A stretch of 64,000 nucleotides of DNA, from NCBI RefSeq assembly GCF_900105065.1, contig NZ_LT629749.1, forward strand, positions 992,001 to 1,056,000. The letters run 5' to 3'. This document shows, in pieces, positions 19,385 through 27,871 of this stretch (within the stretch, counting starts at the first letter, position 1; each line of letters starts with the position of its first letter). The translations under genes and the position numbers were made by a program. The stretch comes from Friedmanniella luteola. GTDB lineage: Bacteria; Actinomycetota; Actinomycetes; Propionibacteriales; Propionibacteriaceae. A model generated the notes under the pieces. It made no database searches and had not been told where the DNA came from. It saw only the letters and a list, made by a program, of their open reading frames with translations.

Positions 19385-19665
19385 TCGTCCGGATCCTCGG
19401 CGAGGGGCAGTGGCGGATCGAGGACGCCGTGGTGGCCGACCTCAACCGGCTCGACGACCAGGTCGAGGGTGCGGTCCGGACCGGTGACGCGGCCGAGCTC
19501 GAGCGCGCGCTGCACGCGCTGCTGGGCGAGGTGCGGACGCAGGGCCAGGTGGTGCCGGACGACGAGCTCTCGGACTCCGACCTCATCCTCCCGGCGGCCG
19601 ACTCCACCCTGGAGGACGTGCGGGCGCTGCTCGACACGTCCGACGAGGGCCTGATCCCCGGCTGA
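19381..19665 (+). CDS. PspAA domain protein
   Basis: This 94-residue acidic protein begins MIVRILGEGQWRIED and contains a helical middle (DLNRLDDQVEGAVRTGD). It ends with DDELSDSDLILPAADSTLEDV. The sequence fits the PspAA domain described as a partner of PspA in actinobacteria and archaea. It probably binds or regulates PspA; the biochemical role is not established. Its ATG overlaps the pspA stop (ATGA). A strong terminator follows seven codons downstream. Confidence 0.85.
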   Translation: MIVRILGEGQWRIEDAVVADLNRLDDQVEGAVRTGDAAELERALHALLGEVRTQGQVVPDDELSDSDLILPAADSTLEDVRALLDTSDEGLIPG

Positions 19666-19684
19666 CATCGCAGCACCGACGACG

Positions 19685-19727
19685 ACGACGAAGGCCGGCC
19701 CGGGCGCACCGGGCCGGCCTTCGTCGT
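19685..19727. terminator. Strong bidirectional terminator between pspAA and nadA
   Basis: A perfect 19-base stem (19685-19703 with 19709-19727) around the 5-base loop gcgca. It lies between convergent genes. Confidence 0.85.
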
Positions 19728-19748
19728 CCCGGCGCCCGCCGGGGAGGC

Positions 19749-20942
19749 TCAGTCCTTGGCGGTCTCGCCCGGCAGCTCGAGCATCCGCTGCAGGGCGGCG
19801 AGGGCGAACCGCTCGGTCTCGGGGTCGACGGTGATCTGGTTGACCACCTGCCCGGCGGCGAGGTTCTCCAGCGCCCACACCAGGTGCGGCAGGTCGATCC
19901 GGTTCATCGTCGCGCAGTAGCAGACGTGCTGCTCGAGGAAGGTGATCTCCTGCTCCGGGTGCGCCCGGGCCAGCCGCTGCACCAGGTTGAGCTCGGTGCC
20001 GATGGCCCACCGGGACCCGGCGGGGGCGTGCTCGACGGCCTTGATGATGAACTCCGTTGAGCCGACGAGGTCGGCGGCGAGGACGACGTCGTGCTGGCAC
20101 TCCGGGTGGACGAGGACCTGCACCCCGGGCACCCGCGCGCGGACGTCGTGGACGGCGTCCAGGGTGAAGCGGCCGTGCACCGAGCAGTGGCCCTTCCACA
20201 GGATCACCGTGGCCGCCCGCAGCTCCTCGGCGGTCAGCCCGCCGTCCGGCAGGTGCGGGTCGTACACGACGCAGTCCTCCAGCCCGAGCCCCAGCTCGAG
20301 CACCGCGGTGTTGCGGCCGAGGTGCTGGTCGGGCAGGAACAGCACCTTCTCCCCGCGGCCGAAGGCCCAGCGGAGGACCGAGGCGGCGTTGGAGGAGGTG
20401 CAGACGACGCCGTCGTGGCGGCCGCAGAAGGCCTTGATGTCGGCGGAGGAGTTCATGTAGGTCACGGGGACGGTGACGTCGGCGACACCGGCGTCGGCCA
20501 GCACGTCCCAGGCGTCCTCCACCTGCGCCAGCCGGGCCATGTCGGCCATCGAGCAGCCGGCGGCCAGGTCCGGCAGCACGACGGCCTGGCGGTCGGACGT
20601 CAAGATGTCCGCCGACTCGGCCATGAAGTGCACGCCGCAGAAGACGATGTACTCCGCGTCCGGGCGGGCGGCGGCCTCGCGGGCCAGCTTGAAGGAGTCA
20701 CCGGTGACGTCGGCGAACTGGATGACCTCGTCGCGCTGGTAGTGGTGGCCCAGCACGAACAGCCGGTCGCCCAGGGCGGCCTTGGCCCGGCGGGCGCGCT
20801 CCACCAGGGCGGGGTCGGAGGCCGGCGGCAGCTCGCCGGGGCACTCGACGCCCCGCTCGGAGCGGGGGTCGGCCTCGCGGCCGAGGACGTGGAGCGACAG
20901 CGGTGTCGGCGTGCGGGCTCCTGCACGCGGGGTGGTGGTCAC
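19749..20942 (-). CDS. nadA: Quinolinate synthase
   Basis: NadA condenses iminoaspartate with dihydroxyacetone phosphate to quinolinate for NAD synthesis, using a [4Fe-4S] cluster. Recognisable elements are GHHYQRDEVIQFADVTGDS, VFCGVHFMAES, and the cluster cysteines in FCGVHF, HPECQHDV and VCYCATMN. The length of about 397 residues is typical of the long actinobacterial form. Two GTG codons are adjacent at the 5' end. The second (20942) is chosen because TAGATT ends six bases before it; starting at the first adds one Val. No nadB or nadC is in the window. Confidence 0.95.
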   Translation of the reverse strand: MTTTPRAGARTPTPLSLHVLGREADPRSERGVECPGELPPASDPALVERARRAKAALGDRLFVLGHHYQRDEVIQFADVTGDSFKLAREAAARPDAEYIVFCGVHFMAESADILTSDRQAVVLPDLAAGCSMADMARLAQVEDAWDVLADAGVADVTVPVTYMNSSADIKAFCGRHDGVVCTSSNAASVLRWAFGRGEKVLFLPDQHLGRNTAVLELGLGLEDCVVYDPHLPDGGLTAEELRAATVILWKGHCSVHGRFTLDAVHDVRARVPGVQVLVHPECQHDVVLAADLVGSTEFIIKAVEHAPAGSRWAIGTELNLVQRLARAHPEQEITFLEQHVCYCATMNRIDLPHLVWALENLAAGQVVNQITVDPETERFALAALQRMLELPGETAKD

Positions 20943-20948
20943 CACCGC

Positions 20949-20954
20949 AATCTA
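20949..20954 (-). promoter_or_regulatory. Leaderless -10 element of nadA
   Basis: TAGATT, six bases before the GTG at 20942. Confidence 0.5.
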
Positions 20955-21039
20955 CCGCCGGAGCGGGTGGCTGCCGTCGGCCGAGCGATGGGATCCGGCT
21001 CACAGCCGGCCGCCGCCGGCGGCTCGTCCCGTCGCCTGC

Positions 21040-21045
21040 CAGGAT
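21040..21045 (+). promoter_or_regulatory. Possible leaderless -10 element of the glycerate-kinase-like gene
   Basis: CAGGAT, seven bases before the GTG at 21053. The same AGGA could instead be a ribosome site. Confidence 0.35.
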
Positions 21046-21052
21046 GGCCGCC

Positions 21053-22126
21053 GTGCGCGTCCTCGTCGCCGCCGACACCGTCGGTGCGCTCTCCAGCCGG
21101 CAGGCCGGGGAGGCGCTCGCGACGGGGTGGCCGCGGGCCAGGGTCGCCGTCGTCCCGCTGGGGACGGCCGGGGGCGGCTTCGTCCAGGCGGCCGCGGACC
21201 TGTGGGGCACCCGGACCGTGACCACCGGCCTGGACGGCGCCGTCGTCACCCGGGCGGACGGTCGCGAGGAGGTCGCGCTCCGGGTCGAGCAGGGCCCGCC
21301 GCCCGGCCCCGGGCTGCCGCTGGCGGCGACGTCGGTGCCGCTCGGGGCCGCGCTGGCCGCCCTGCTGGCCGAGCGCCGCCCGCGCCGCGTCCACGTCGAC
21401 CTGACCGGGCTCGCGGTGCACGACGGGGGCGCGGGCCTGCTCGCCGCGCTCGGGGCGGAGGCCGACGTCGCGCTGGACGCCGGCGTCGCCGGTCTCACGG
21501 GGCTGAGCCGGCTGGACCTCCGCCCGGTGCGGGCGCGCCTGGGCGGCACCGAGCTGGTCGGTGTGGTGCCGGCTGACGCCCTCACCCTGCCGCTGCTCGG
21601 CCTGCGCGGCATCACCTCCCGCGGCCGCGACGCGGGGCTGGACCCGGCGGACCTGCTGCGCACGGACGCGGACCTGGAGCAGCTGGCCCGGCTGGCGGGG
21701 GAGGACCAGCCCGACGCCGGGCTGGGCAGCCGGCCGGGCGCCGGGGCGTGCGGTGGTCTCGGTCTCGCGGTCCTGGCGCTGGGCGGCCGGCTGGCCTCCG
21801 GGCCGGAGCTCGGGCTGGCCGCGGCCGCGCCCGGCGAGGGCCGTCCCGGCCCGGACCTGGTGGTCACCGCCTGCTCGGTCTTCGACTTCGCGGCACGCGG
21901 CGGGGGCGTGGTCGCCGCCGCGGCCGCCGCGGCGGCCGCGGCGCTGGCGCCCTGCGTGGTGGTCGCCGGCGAGGTGCTGATCGGCGCCCGCGAGATGCGG
22001 ACGATGGGGGTGGAGGCGGCCTACGCCGTCCGCGAGACCACCGCGGACGTGCCCGCGGGCGGCGACGTCGGGGCGGCGGAGCTGGCGGCGACCGCGCACC
22101 GCGTCGGCCGCTCCTGGAGCTGGTGA
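21053..22126 (+). CDS. Glycerate-kinase-family protein with an altered N-terminal active site
   Basis: The 357-residue protein follows the bacterial glycerate kinase (GK-I, GlxK) fold. It has PHxxHVDLTGLAVHDGGAG in the middle, then GRDAGLDPADL, GAGACGGLG (about 226-234) and the C-terminal GEVLIGAREMRTMG. The start of a normal family member reads APDKFKGSL and PxxDGGEGT. Here those positions read AADTVGALS and PLGTAGGGF, so the Lys and Asp/Glu expected to handle substrate are missing. It may be inactive or have another substrate. GTG at 21053 gives the family-like MRVLVA start; an ATG three codons upstream is possible. It lies between nadA and erpA. Confidence 0.8.
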   Translation: MRVLVAADTVGALSSRQAGEALATGWPRARVAVVPLGTAGGGFVQAAADLWGTRTVTTGLDGAVVTRADGREEVALRVEQGPPPGPGLPLAATSVPLGAALAALLAERRPRRVHVDLTGLAVHDGGAGLLAALGAEADVALDAGVAGLTGLSRLDLRPVRARLGGTELVGVVPADALTLPLLGLRGITSRGRDAGLDPADLLRTDADLEQLARLAGEDQPDAGLGSRPGAGACGGLGLAVLALGGRLASGPELGLAAAAPGEGRPGPDLVVTACSVFDFAARGGGVVAAAAAAAAAALAPCVVVAGEVLIGAREMRTMGVEAAYAVRETTADVPAGGDVGAAELAATAHRVGRSWSW

Positions 22127-22141
22127 GGACCGCCACACCGC

Positions 22142-22170
22142 TTGGACCGCCTCGGGGGCGGCTCTACACT
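22142..22170 (+). promoter_or_regulatory. Promoter of erpA
   Basis: -35 TTGGAC (22142-22147) and -10 TACACT (22165-22170) with a 17-base spacer. Transcription start is expected near 22177, giving a leader of about 68 bases. Confidence 0.7.
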
Positions 22171-22244
22171 GACTCGTGGGGAATAGCCGCGGCGAGCGTC
22201 CGGTTGTCCCCGCCGAGAGCGCCCAGACCAAGCGGGAGACGAAT

Positions 22245-22613
22245 ATGACGGCGACTGACCAGACCAACCTCGGGATGCCCACCGTGGCCGACGGGGTCCT
22301 GCTGACCGACGTGGCGGCCCAGAAGGTGAAGGCGCTGCTCGACGGCGAGGGCCGCGACGACCTCGCGCTGCGGGTGGCCGTGCAGCCCGGTGGCTGCTCG
22401 GGGCTGCGCTACCAGCTGTTCTTCGACGAGCGCAACCTCGAGGGCGACGTCGTCAAGGACTTCGGCGGCGTCAACGTGGTGACCGACCGGATGAGCGCGC
22501 CGTACCTGATGGGCGCCTCGATCGACTTCGTCGACACCATCGAGAAGCAGGGCTTCACGATCGACAACCCGAACGCGACCGGCTCCTGCGCCTGCGGCGA
22601 CAGCTTCCACTGA
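22245..22613 (+). CDS. erpA: Iron-sulfur cluster insertion protein (A-type carrier)
   Basis: This 122-residue HesB/IscA-family protein delivers Fe-S clusters to apo-enzymes. The three conserved ligands are present: GGCSGLRY near residue 50 and the C-terminal CACGDSF pair. The ATG has GGGAG seven bases upstream and follows a sigma-A-type promoter. Clients on this window could include NadA, LipA and QcrA, all Fe-S proteins; that link is inference. An isolated single-gene unit ended by a hairpin. Confidence 0.95.
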   Translation: MTATDQTNLGMPTVADGVLLTDVAAQKVKALLDGEGRDDLALRVAVQPGGCSGLRYQLFFDERNLEGDVVKDFGGVNVVTDRMSAPYLMGASIDFVDTIEKQGFTIDNPNATGSCACGDSFH

Positions 22614-22647
22614 GCGTCCGCGGCGCGCGCGCCGCGGCCACGAGCTG

Positions 22648-22690
22648 CAGAGCTCCCTGCCCCCACCGAGTCCGGGGACAGGGAGCTCTG
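22648..22690. terminator. Terminator between erpA and the glycosyltransferase gene
   Basis: 12-base perfect arms (cagagctccctg / cagggagctctg), extendable through a cccc/gggg inner stem. It serves both convergent genes. Confidence 0.8.
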
Positions 22691-22727
22691 TCGTTCCCGT
22701 CCCCGGGGCGGCGCCGGGCGACCCGGG

Positions 22728-23531
22728 TCACCGGGCGATCAGGTCCTGGACCAGGTCCGTGCGCGGGGCGAGCAGGGCGCGCTGCAGCGTGCGGCTGTGC
22801 TGCCGTCCGGCGCGCATCCGGCGGTGCTCGGCGGCGATGGTGCGCAGCACCCGGAAGCCGTCGCGGAAGGTGTTGAGGTTGCTCTCGCCGTGCACGCGGA
22901 GCTTCTCGACGCTGGGGACCTCGGTGATGCGGGCCCCGGCCGCGGCGAAGCGGCAGTTGATGACGGTCTCGATCTCGAACCCGTCGCCCCACAGCATGTG
23001 GCCGTCGAACGGCGCCGGGATCGAGACGTCGGGCAGCTCCAGCACGCCGACCAGGTCGCGCCAGAAGGCGTTGTAGCCGTAGCAGAGGTCGGTGAACCGG
23101 GTCCGGAAGCCGAGGTTGGCCACGAGGTTGAGGCCGTCGTTGCCCAGCTGACGGAGCCACGTGATGTCCTCGCTCCCTCCGCCGGCGGTGAACCGCGAGC
23201 CCTTGGCGAAGTCGGCGCCGTCGACGAGGGCCTGCACGAAGCGCGGGATCTCGGTCGGGTCGGCGGAGCAGTCGGCGTCGAACATCACGATGATGTCCCC
23301 GCTAGCGGCCAGGAAGCCGCAGGCCAGGGCGTTGCCCTTGCCCTTGCGGGTCTGGTGGACCAGCACCAGGTCGGGCCGGAGCGACCGGGCGACGGCGACG
23401 GTCCCGTCGCTGGAGTGGCCGTCGACGAGGACGATCTCGTAGGCGGCCGGCAGCTGCGGGAGCACGAGGCGGAGGTTCGCCGCCTCGTTCTTGGCGGGGA
23501 TGACGATCGAGACGGTGGGGGCGCTGCTCAT
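22728..23531 (-). CDS. Family 2 glycosyltransferase
   Basis: This 267-residue GT-A fold protein has the N-terminal SIVIPAKNEAANL, then LVDGHSSDGT and the metal-binding DxD as MFDADCSAD near 88-96. The acceptor-side KGSRF and an RxHGESN element follow. It lacks a C-terminal membrane helix. It resembles GT2 enzymes that add sugars to lipid carriers or polysaccharides (dolichyl-phosphate mannosyltransferase-like); donor and acceptor cannot be read. It stands alone, without other polysaccharide genes. An 18-base palindrome lies 28 bases upstream of its ATG. Confidence 0.9.
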   Translation of the reverse strand: MSSAPTVSIVIPAKNEAANLRLVLPQLPAAYEIVLVDGHSSDGTVAVARSLRPDLVLVHQTRKGKGNALACGFLAASGDIIVMFDADCSADPTEIPRFVQALVDGADFAKGSRFTAGGGSEDITWLRQLGNDGLNLVANLGFRTRFTDLCYGYNAFWRDLVGVLELPDVSIPAPFDGHMLWGDGFEIETVINCRFAAAGARITEVPSVEKLRVHGESNLNTFRDGFRVLRTIAAEHRRMRAGRQHSRTLQRALLAPRTDLVQDLIAR

Positions 23532-23558
23532 GGCGGGAAGGCTCCTGGGGATCGGGGG

Positions 23559-23576
23559 CCCGGCCAGCTGGCCGGG
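23559..23576. repeat. 18-base perfect palindrome upstream of the glycosyltransferase gene
   Basis: cccggccagctggccggg is self-complementary over its full length. It is placed 28 bases upstream of the GT2 start, where a repressor site could lie. Confidence 0.45.
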
Positions 23577-23640
23577 TGCTCGAAGCCTCGCCCGGCGACC
23601 TCTGGCGGCCCTCGGGCTCCCCGCCGGTCCTCCTCAGATG

Positions 23641-23737
23641 TCCCTCAGTTACCTCCGGGCCCGGCTCCCGGCCCGCGTGACGCGTCCTGAGCCGGCAGCG
23701 CGGATCCTGAGGGAGGTGCGCTGCGGCCGCTGAGGGA
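23641..23737. repeat. Repeated CTGAGGGA motif between the ABC importer operon and the glycosyltransferase gene
   Basis: tccctcag at 23641-23648 can pair with ctgaggga at 23707-23714 or 23730-23737. It lies just past the 3' end of the ATPase gene and is perhaps a terminator or an operator cluster. Confidence 0.3.
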
Positions 23738-23739
23738 GC

Positions 23740-24807
23740 TCAGACGACGGCGACCAGCAGCCCGGCGGCGTCCACCCGGACGTCGACGGCCGCACCCTCC
23801 GCGAGCCCCGCCGCGGCCGAGCCGGGCAGCAGCACGACCAGCTCGGTGCCCTCGGCCGTCCGCACCCGCGCCCGGGACACCGCCCCCTGGAACGAGACCG
23901 CGACGACCCGGGCCGACCCCGTCGGGGTCCGCTCCAGCTGCAGCTGCTCAGGGCGGACCAGGGCCACGCCCCGGCCCCGCCCCAGCGATCCCTCGAGGGC
24001 GGGCAGCGTCGCGCCGAGCACGTGGACGCGCCCGTCGACCACCTCCGCCGGCACCCGGTTCATCAGCCCCACGAAGTCGGCGACGAAGGCGCTCCGGGGC
24101 TCCGCGTAGAGCACCTGCGGGACGTCCAGCTGCTCCAGCCGGCCCGCGTTCATCACCCCGACGCGGTCGGCCATGGCCAGCGCCTCGTCCTGGTCGTGGG
24201 TGACGAACAAGGTGGTGGTGCCCACCTCCAGCTGCACCCGGCGGATCTCGTCGCGCAGCTGGGCGCGGACCTTGGCGTCGAGGGCCGACAGCGGCTCGTC
24301 GAGCAGCAGCACCGACGGCTGGAAGGCCAGCGCGCGGGCCAGTGCCACCCGCTGCTGCTGGCCGCCGGAGAGCTGGCTGGCGTACCGGTCGGCCTGCGCG
24401 GCGAGACCGACGAGCTCCAGCATCTCCAGCGCCCGGGTGCGCCGCTGGCCGGCCCGCACGCCCCGCAGCTTCAGGCCGAACTCGACGTTGGCCCGCGCGG
24501 AGAGGTGGGGGAACAGCGAGTAGGCCTGGAAGACCATGCCCATGTCGCGCTTGTTCGCCGGCACCGCGGTGAGGTCGCGGCCGCCGACCACCACCCGGCC
24601 CGCCGTCGGCTCCTCCAGCCCGGCGAGGATGCGGAGCGCCGTCGTCTTCCCGCAGCCCGACGGTCCGAGCAGGGCCACCAGCTCCCCGGGCGCGAGGGTG
24701 AGGCTGAGGCCGTCGAGGGCCCGGACCTCGCCGTAGCGGCGGTGCAGGTCCTCCAACCGGACCTCCACCGAGCCCTGCTCGGTCGACGGTCGGGGTGCGG
24801 CGGTCAT
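23740..24807 (-). CDS. ABC importer ATPase (PotA/FbpC/ThiQ class) with TOBE domain
   Basis: This 355-residue ATPase has Walker A GPSGCGKTT (about 48-56), the Q-loop GMVFQAYSLFPHLS, signature QLSGGQQQRVALARAL (about 144) and Walker B LLLDEPLSALD. The C-terminal TOBE-like beta domain (about 265-355) is typical of polyamine, iron, thiamine and phosphonate importers. It energises the two permeases encoded upstream. The ATG is behind GAGGAG and shares ATGA with the preceding permease gene. It is the last gene of a four-gene operon. The substrate is unproven. Confidence 0.92.
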   Translation of the reverse strand: MTAAPRPSTEQGSVEVRLEDLHRRYGEVRALDGLSLTLAPGELVALLGPSGCGKTTALRILAGLEEPTAGRVVVGGRDLTAVPANKRDMGMVFQAYSLFPHLSARANVEFGLKLRGVRAGQRRTRALEMLELVGLAAQADRYASQLSGGQQQRVALARALAFQPSVLLLDEPLSALDAKVRAQLRDEIRRVQLEVGTTTLFVTHDQDEALAMADRVGVMNAGRLEQLDVPQVLYAEPRSAFVADFVGLMNRVPAEVVDGRVHVLGATLPALEGSLGRGRGVALVRPEQLQLERTPTGSARVVAVSFQGAVSRARVRTAEGTELVVLLPGSAAAGLAEGAAVDVRVDAAGLLVAVV

Positions 24808-25676
24808 CGGGGCTCCTCGGACGGGGTGGGGGCGGCGGTGCCGGTCGGCGTCGGGGCGACCGCGGTCGCGACGACCCCGCCGCCGGACCGGCGTCGACCG
24901 CTGACGAACGACAGGCCCACCAGCAGCAGGGCGGCCACCAGGATGGAGGCCAGCGACGCGGCCACCGACTCCTGGGCGTTCGCCTTGCTCTGCAGCGCGA
25001 TGGCGACCTGCAGGGTGTCGAAGTTCAGCAGCGAGGCGAAGGTGTACTCGCCCAGCACCAGGGCGATGGAGATGAACGACGCCGAGACCAGCGCCGTCCT
25101 GATGTTGGGCACGACGACGCGGACGATGACGGTCCACCAGCCGGCCCCCAGGCTGCGTGCCGCCTCGGCGAGCGTGGTGACGTCGATCGCCGCGAGACCG
25201 GCGTCCAGGGCGCGGTAGGCGTAGGGCAGCACCAGCACGACGTAGAGGAACGCGAGCCAGCTGGGGGTGTCGCCGAACAGGTAGGACAGCCAGGCGGTGA
25301 CGTTGGTGAGCCCGACGATGATGACCAGCGGCGGCACCGTCAGGGGCAGCAGGCAGAGGAACTCCACGGTCCGGCCCAGCCGCGGCACCCGCAGCCGCAC
25401 CCAGACCAGGGTGGGGACCAGCAGCACCAGCATCCCGACGACGGTGAGCAGCGAGAGCAGCAGCGACGTGCCGATCGCGTCCCGCAGCAGCGGGTCGGCG
25501 ACCAGCAGCGCCCAGGCGGACCCGGTCCGGCCGCCGCCGTTGAAGACGCGGGTGCTGAAGTCCAGCATCGACAGCAGCGGGACGACGAAGAAGGCGCCGG
25601 TCAGCACGAGCACGGTGACCCGGAAGACCTGCAGCCGGGTCCGTGCCGCCCGGCGCGGCGAGCGCCCGGCGCTCAC
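24804..25676 (-). CDS. ABC importer inner-membrane permease 2
   Basis: This 290-residue protein has about six membrane helices and the cytoplasmic EAA loop TLAEAARSLGAGWWTVIVRV that docks onto the ATPase. It belongs to the binding-protein-dependent (BPD_transp_1) family. A Gly/Pro/Thr-rich C-terminal tail follows the last helix. The GTG start shares GTGA with the stop of the upstream permease gene, and its own stop overlaps the ATPase ATG, so all three are coupled. Confidence 0.9.
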   Translation of the reverse strand: MSAGRSPRRAARTRLQVFRVTVLVLTGAFFVVPLLSMLDFSTRVFNGGGRTGSAWALLVADPLLRDAIGTSLLLSLLTVVGMLVLLVPTLVWVRLRVPRLGRTVEFLCLLPLTVPPLVIIVGLTNVTAWLSYLFGDTPSWLAFLYVVLVLPYAYRALDAGLAAIDVTTLAEAARSLGAGWWTVIVRVVVPNIRTALVSASFISIALVLGEYTFASLLNFDTLQVAIALQSKANAQESVAASLASILVAALLLVGLSFVSGRRRSGGGVVATAVAPTPTGTAAPTPSEEPR

Positions 25677-26575
25677 CCGAGCCACCGGGCGGTGCGCCGG
25701 ACCAGCAGGCTGTAGCCGGTCATCACCAGGGCGACCACGACGACCATCTCCAGGGCCAGCGCGTAGGCGAAGTTGGCGTGGCCGAGGACGACCTCGCTGG
25801 TCAGCGCGGAGCGGATCCACAGCGGGATGATCGGGTTGCCCTGGCTGACGAGGGCGGCGGCGGTCGCGTACGCGGCGAACGCGTTGGCGAACAGCAGCAG
25901 CAGCGAGCCGAGGAAGGCCGGTGTCAGCAGCGGCAGGCCCACCAGCCGCCAGTACTGCCAGGTGCTGGCGCCCAGGTTCTCGGCCGCCTCCCGCCACTGC
26001 ACGCGGATGCCGTCCAGGGCCGGCAGGAAGACGATGACCATCAGCGGGATCTGGAAGTAGGCGTAGACCAGCACCAGCCCCCGCAGGCTGAAGAGCCAGG
26101 TGCTGCTGGTCAGGCCGGTGCCGAGGTTGGCGTCGAGCCAGACCGACAGCACGCCGGAGATCCCCAGGGTGGCGATGAACGCGAACGCCAGCGTGACGCC
26201 GCCGAACTGGGCCAGCACCCCGCAGACGCTGGTGACCAGCCTCCGGAGGGCGCCGTCGGCGGGTCCGGTCACCACGGCGTAGGCGAGCAGCGCGCCGACC
26301 ACCCCGCCGATCACGGCGGTCACCGCCGACAGCACCAGGCTGGCGGCCAGCGACCTCAGGACGGCGGGGTCGGCGAGGTCGCCGATCACCGCCAGGCTGG
26401 GTCGGCCGTCCTCGACGAAGGCGCCGACGACCACCGTCAGCGTCGGGACGACCAGGAAGACCACGAGGTAGGCGAGGAACGGCACCACCCCGAGCACGGG
26501 CAGCGCCCGGGCGACCACCGGGCGCCGGGTCGGCGCGGTGGCCGGGCCCGGGGCCGGGGCGGGGACGGCGCTCAT
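25673..26575 (-). CDS. ABC importer inner-membrane permease 1
   Basis: This 300-residue protein has about six to seven helices, beginning with a Pro/Ala-rich cytoplasmic N-terminus and the first helix near 26-48. It carries the EAA-type coupling loop REAAENLGASTWQYWRLVGL, marking a binding-protein-dependent permease. Together with permease 2 it forms the heterodimeric channel. ATG start with a weak GGGAA site; a longer in-frame extension upstream overlaps the binding-protein gene and is unlikely. Confidence 0.9.
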   Translation of the reverse strand: MSAVPAPAPGPATAPTRRPVVARALPVLGVVPFLAYLVVFLVVPTLTVVVGAFVEDGRPSLAVIGDLADPAVLRSLAASLVLSAVTAVIGGVVGALLAYAVVTGPADGALRRLVTSVCGVLAQFGGVTLAFAFIATLGISGVLSVWLDANLGTGLTSSTWLFSLRGLVLVYAYFQIPLMVIVFLPALDGIRVQWREAAENLGASTWQYWRLVGLPLLTPAFLGSLLLLFANAFAAYATAAALVSQGNPIIPLWIRSALTSEVVLGHANFAYALALEMVVVVALVMTGYSLLVRRTARWLG

Positions 26576-26601
26576 CGCCGTTCCCGGGTCGGGCCGCCCA
26601 C

Positions 26602-27720
26602 TCAGCCGGTCACCTTCGCCCACTCCTGGCTCAGCAGCTCCGACGCCTTCGTGCTCTGCTCGGCGGTCAGCAGCACCGGGGTGCCCGAGACCTCCGGCAG
26701 CTTGGCGTAGGCGGCGGCGTCGAGGGTGCCTGCCTCCTGCATGGCGTCGGCGCGCACCGGGCGTGCACCACCGCCGAGGTAGAGGTTCTGGCCCTCGTCG
26801 GAGTACAGGAACTCCTGCCACAGCCGCGCGGCCGCCGGGTGCGGGGCGTCCTTGTTGATCGCCTGGTAGTAGTAGCCGCCGACCTGGGCGTTCTCCGGCA
26901 CCACCACCTTCCAGCTGGAGAGCTTGGACGTCACCGCGGCGTTGGTGTAGTCCCAGTCGATGACGACCGGGGTCTGACCGGACTCGATGGTGGCCGGGGT
27001 GGGGTCGACGGGCAGGAAGTTGCCGGCGTCGGCCAGCTTGCCGAAGAACGAGATGCCCGGCGCGATGTCGTCGGCGGAGCCGCCGGTGGCCACGGACGCC
27101 ATGACCACGCCGCTGAAGGCGGCGCCGGCCGTGGTCGGGTCGCCGTTCAGCGCGACCTTGCCCTTGAGCTCGGGCTCCAGCAGGTCCTCGACGCTGGTGA
27201 TGTCGGGCACCTTGGCCGCGTCGTAACCGATCGACATGTAGCCGCCGTAGTCGTTCACCCAGGTCCCGTCCGGGTCCTTGAAGGCGGCGTCGACGGAGTC
27301 GAACGTGGCGACCTTGTAGGGCGCGAACATCGCGGTGTTGGCCAGCGCGACCGACTGGCCGAGGTCGAAGACGTCTGGCGCCCGGTCGGTCCCCTTGAGC
27401 TGGGTGGCGGCGTTGATCTCCTCCTGGCTGTTCGCGTCCGGCTGGGCCGACTTGACCTCGATGCCGTACTTCGTGCCGAAGGCCTTGATGATGTCGTCGT
27501 AGTTCGCCCAGTCCGGCGGCAGGGCGATGACGTTGAGCGTCCCCTCCGCCTTGGCCGCGGCGACGAGGGCGTCCATCCCGCCGAGGGCCTCGGCGGAGGT
27601 CGCGCCCGCGGCGCCGGAGGAGGACGACGACGGCTCGGCGGCCGGCGGGGCGCAGCCGGCCCCGGCCAGGACCAGGCCGGCCACGGCGGCGGCGACGATG
27701 CTGGTGCGGATTCTGTTCAC
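26602..27720 (-). CDS. ABC importer substrate-binding lipoprotein
   Basis: This 372-residue periplasmic-type binding protein starts with a secretion signal (basic NRIRTS, hydrophobic stretch 8-22) followed by Cys23. The residues before the Cys are AGAG, so the lipobox is imperfect, with Gly at -3. A Ser/Ala linker follows, then the class F fold beginning EGTLNVIALPPDW. The best family match by eye is the PotD/AfuA/ThiB group, which binds polyamines, ferric iron, thiamine or aminoethylphosphonate. Nothing here selects between them. GTG start with GAGGGGAA upstream. First gene of the operon. Confidence 0.88.
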   Translation of the reverse strand: MNRIRTSIVAAAVAGLVLAGAGCAPPAAEPSSSSSGAAGATSAEALGGMDALVAAAKAEGTLNVIALPPDWANYDDIIKAFGTKYGIEVKSAQPDANSQEEINAATQLKGTDRAPDVFDLGQSVALANTAMFAPYKVATFDSVDAAFKDPDGTWVNDYGGYMSIGYDAAKVPDITSVEDLLEPELKGKVALNGDPTTAGAAFSGVVMASVATGGSADDIAPGISFFGKLADAGNFLPVDPTPATIESGQTPVVIDWDYTNAAVTSKLSSWKVVVPENAQVGGYYYQAINKDAPHPAAARLWQEFLYSDEGQNLYLGGGARPVRADAMQEAGTLDAAAYAKLPEVSGTPVLLTAEQSTKASELLSQEWAKVTG

Positions 27721-27871
27721 GGCTTCCCCTCGATCGAGCTGAGCTGGAGCGGGGCGGAGGACGCCCTGCTGGGTCCAGCGTGGCACGCGCCGACCGGACC
27801 GGCAGCGGGGCCTGCTGCCCCGTCCGGGGAGTTCACCGAGATGTCGCCTGCCCGGGGTGTCCCGGTGGGAG

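Noticed and set aside
22728-23531. Polysaccharide biosynthesis cluster around the GT2 gene
   Set aside because: Neighbours are erpA and an ABC importer; no other sugar or lipid-carrier genes are present.
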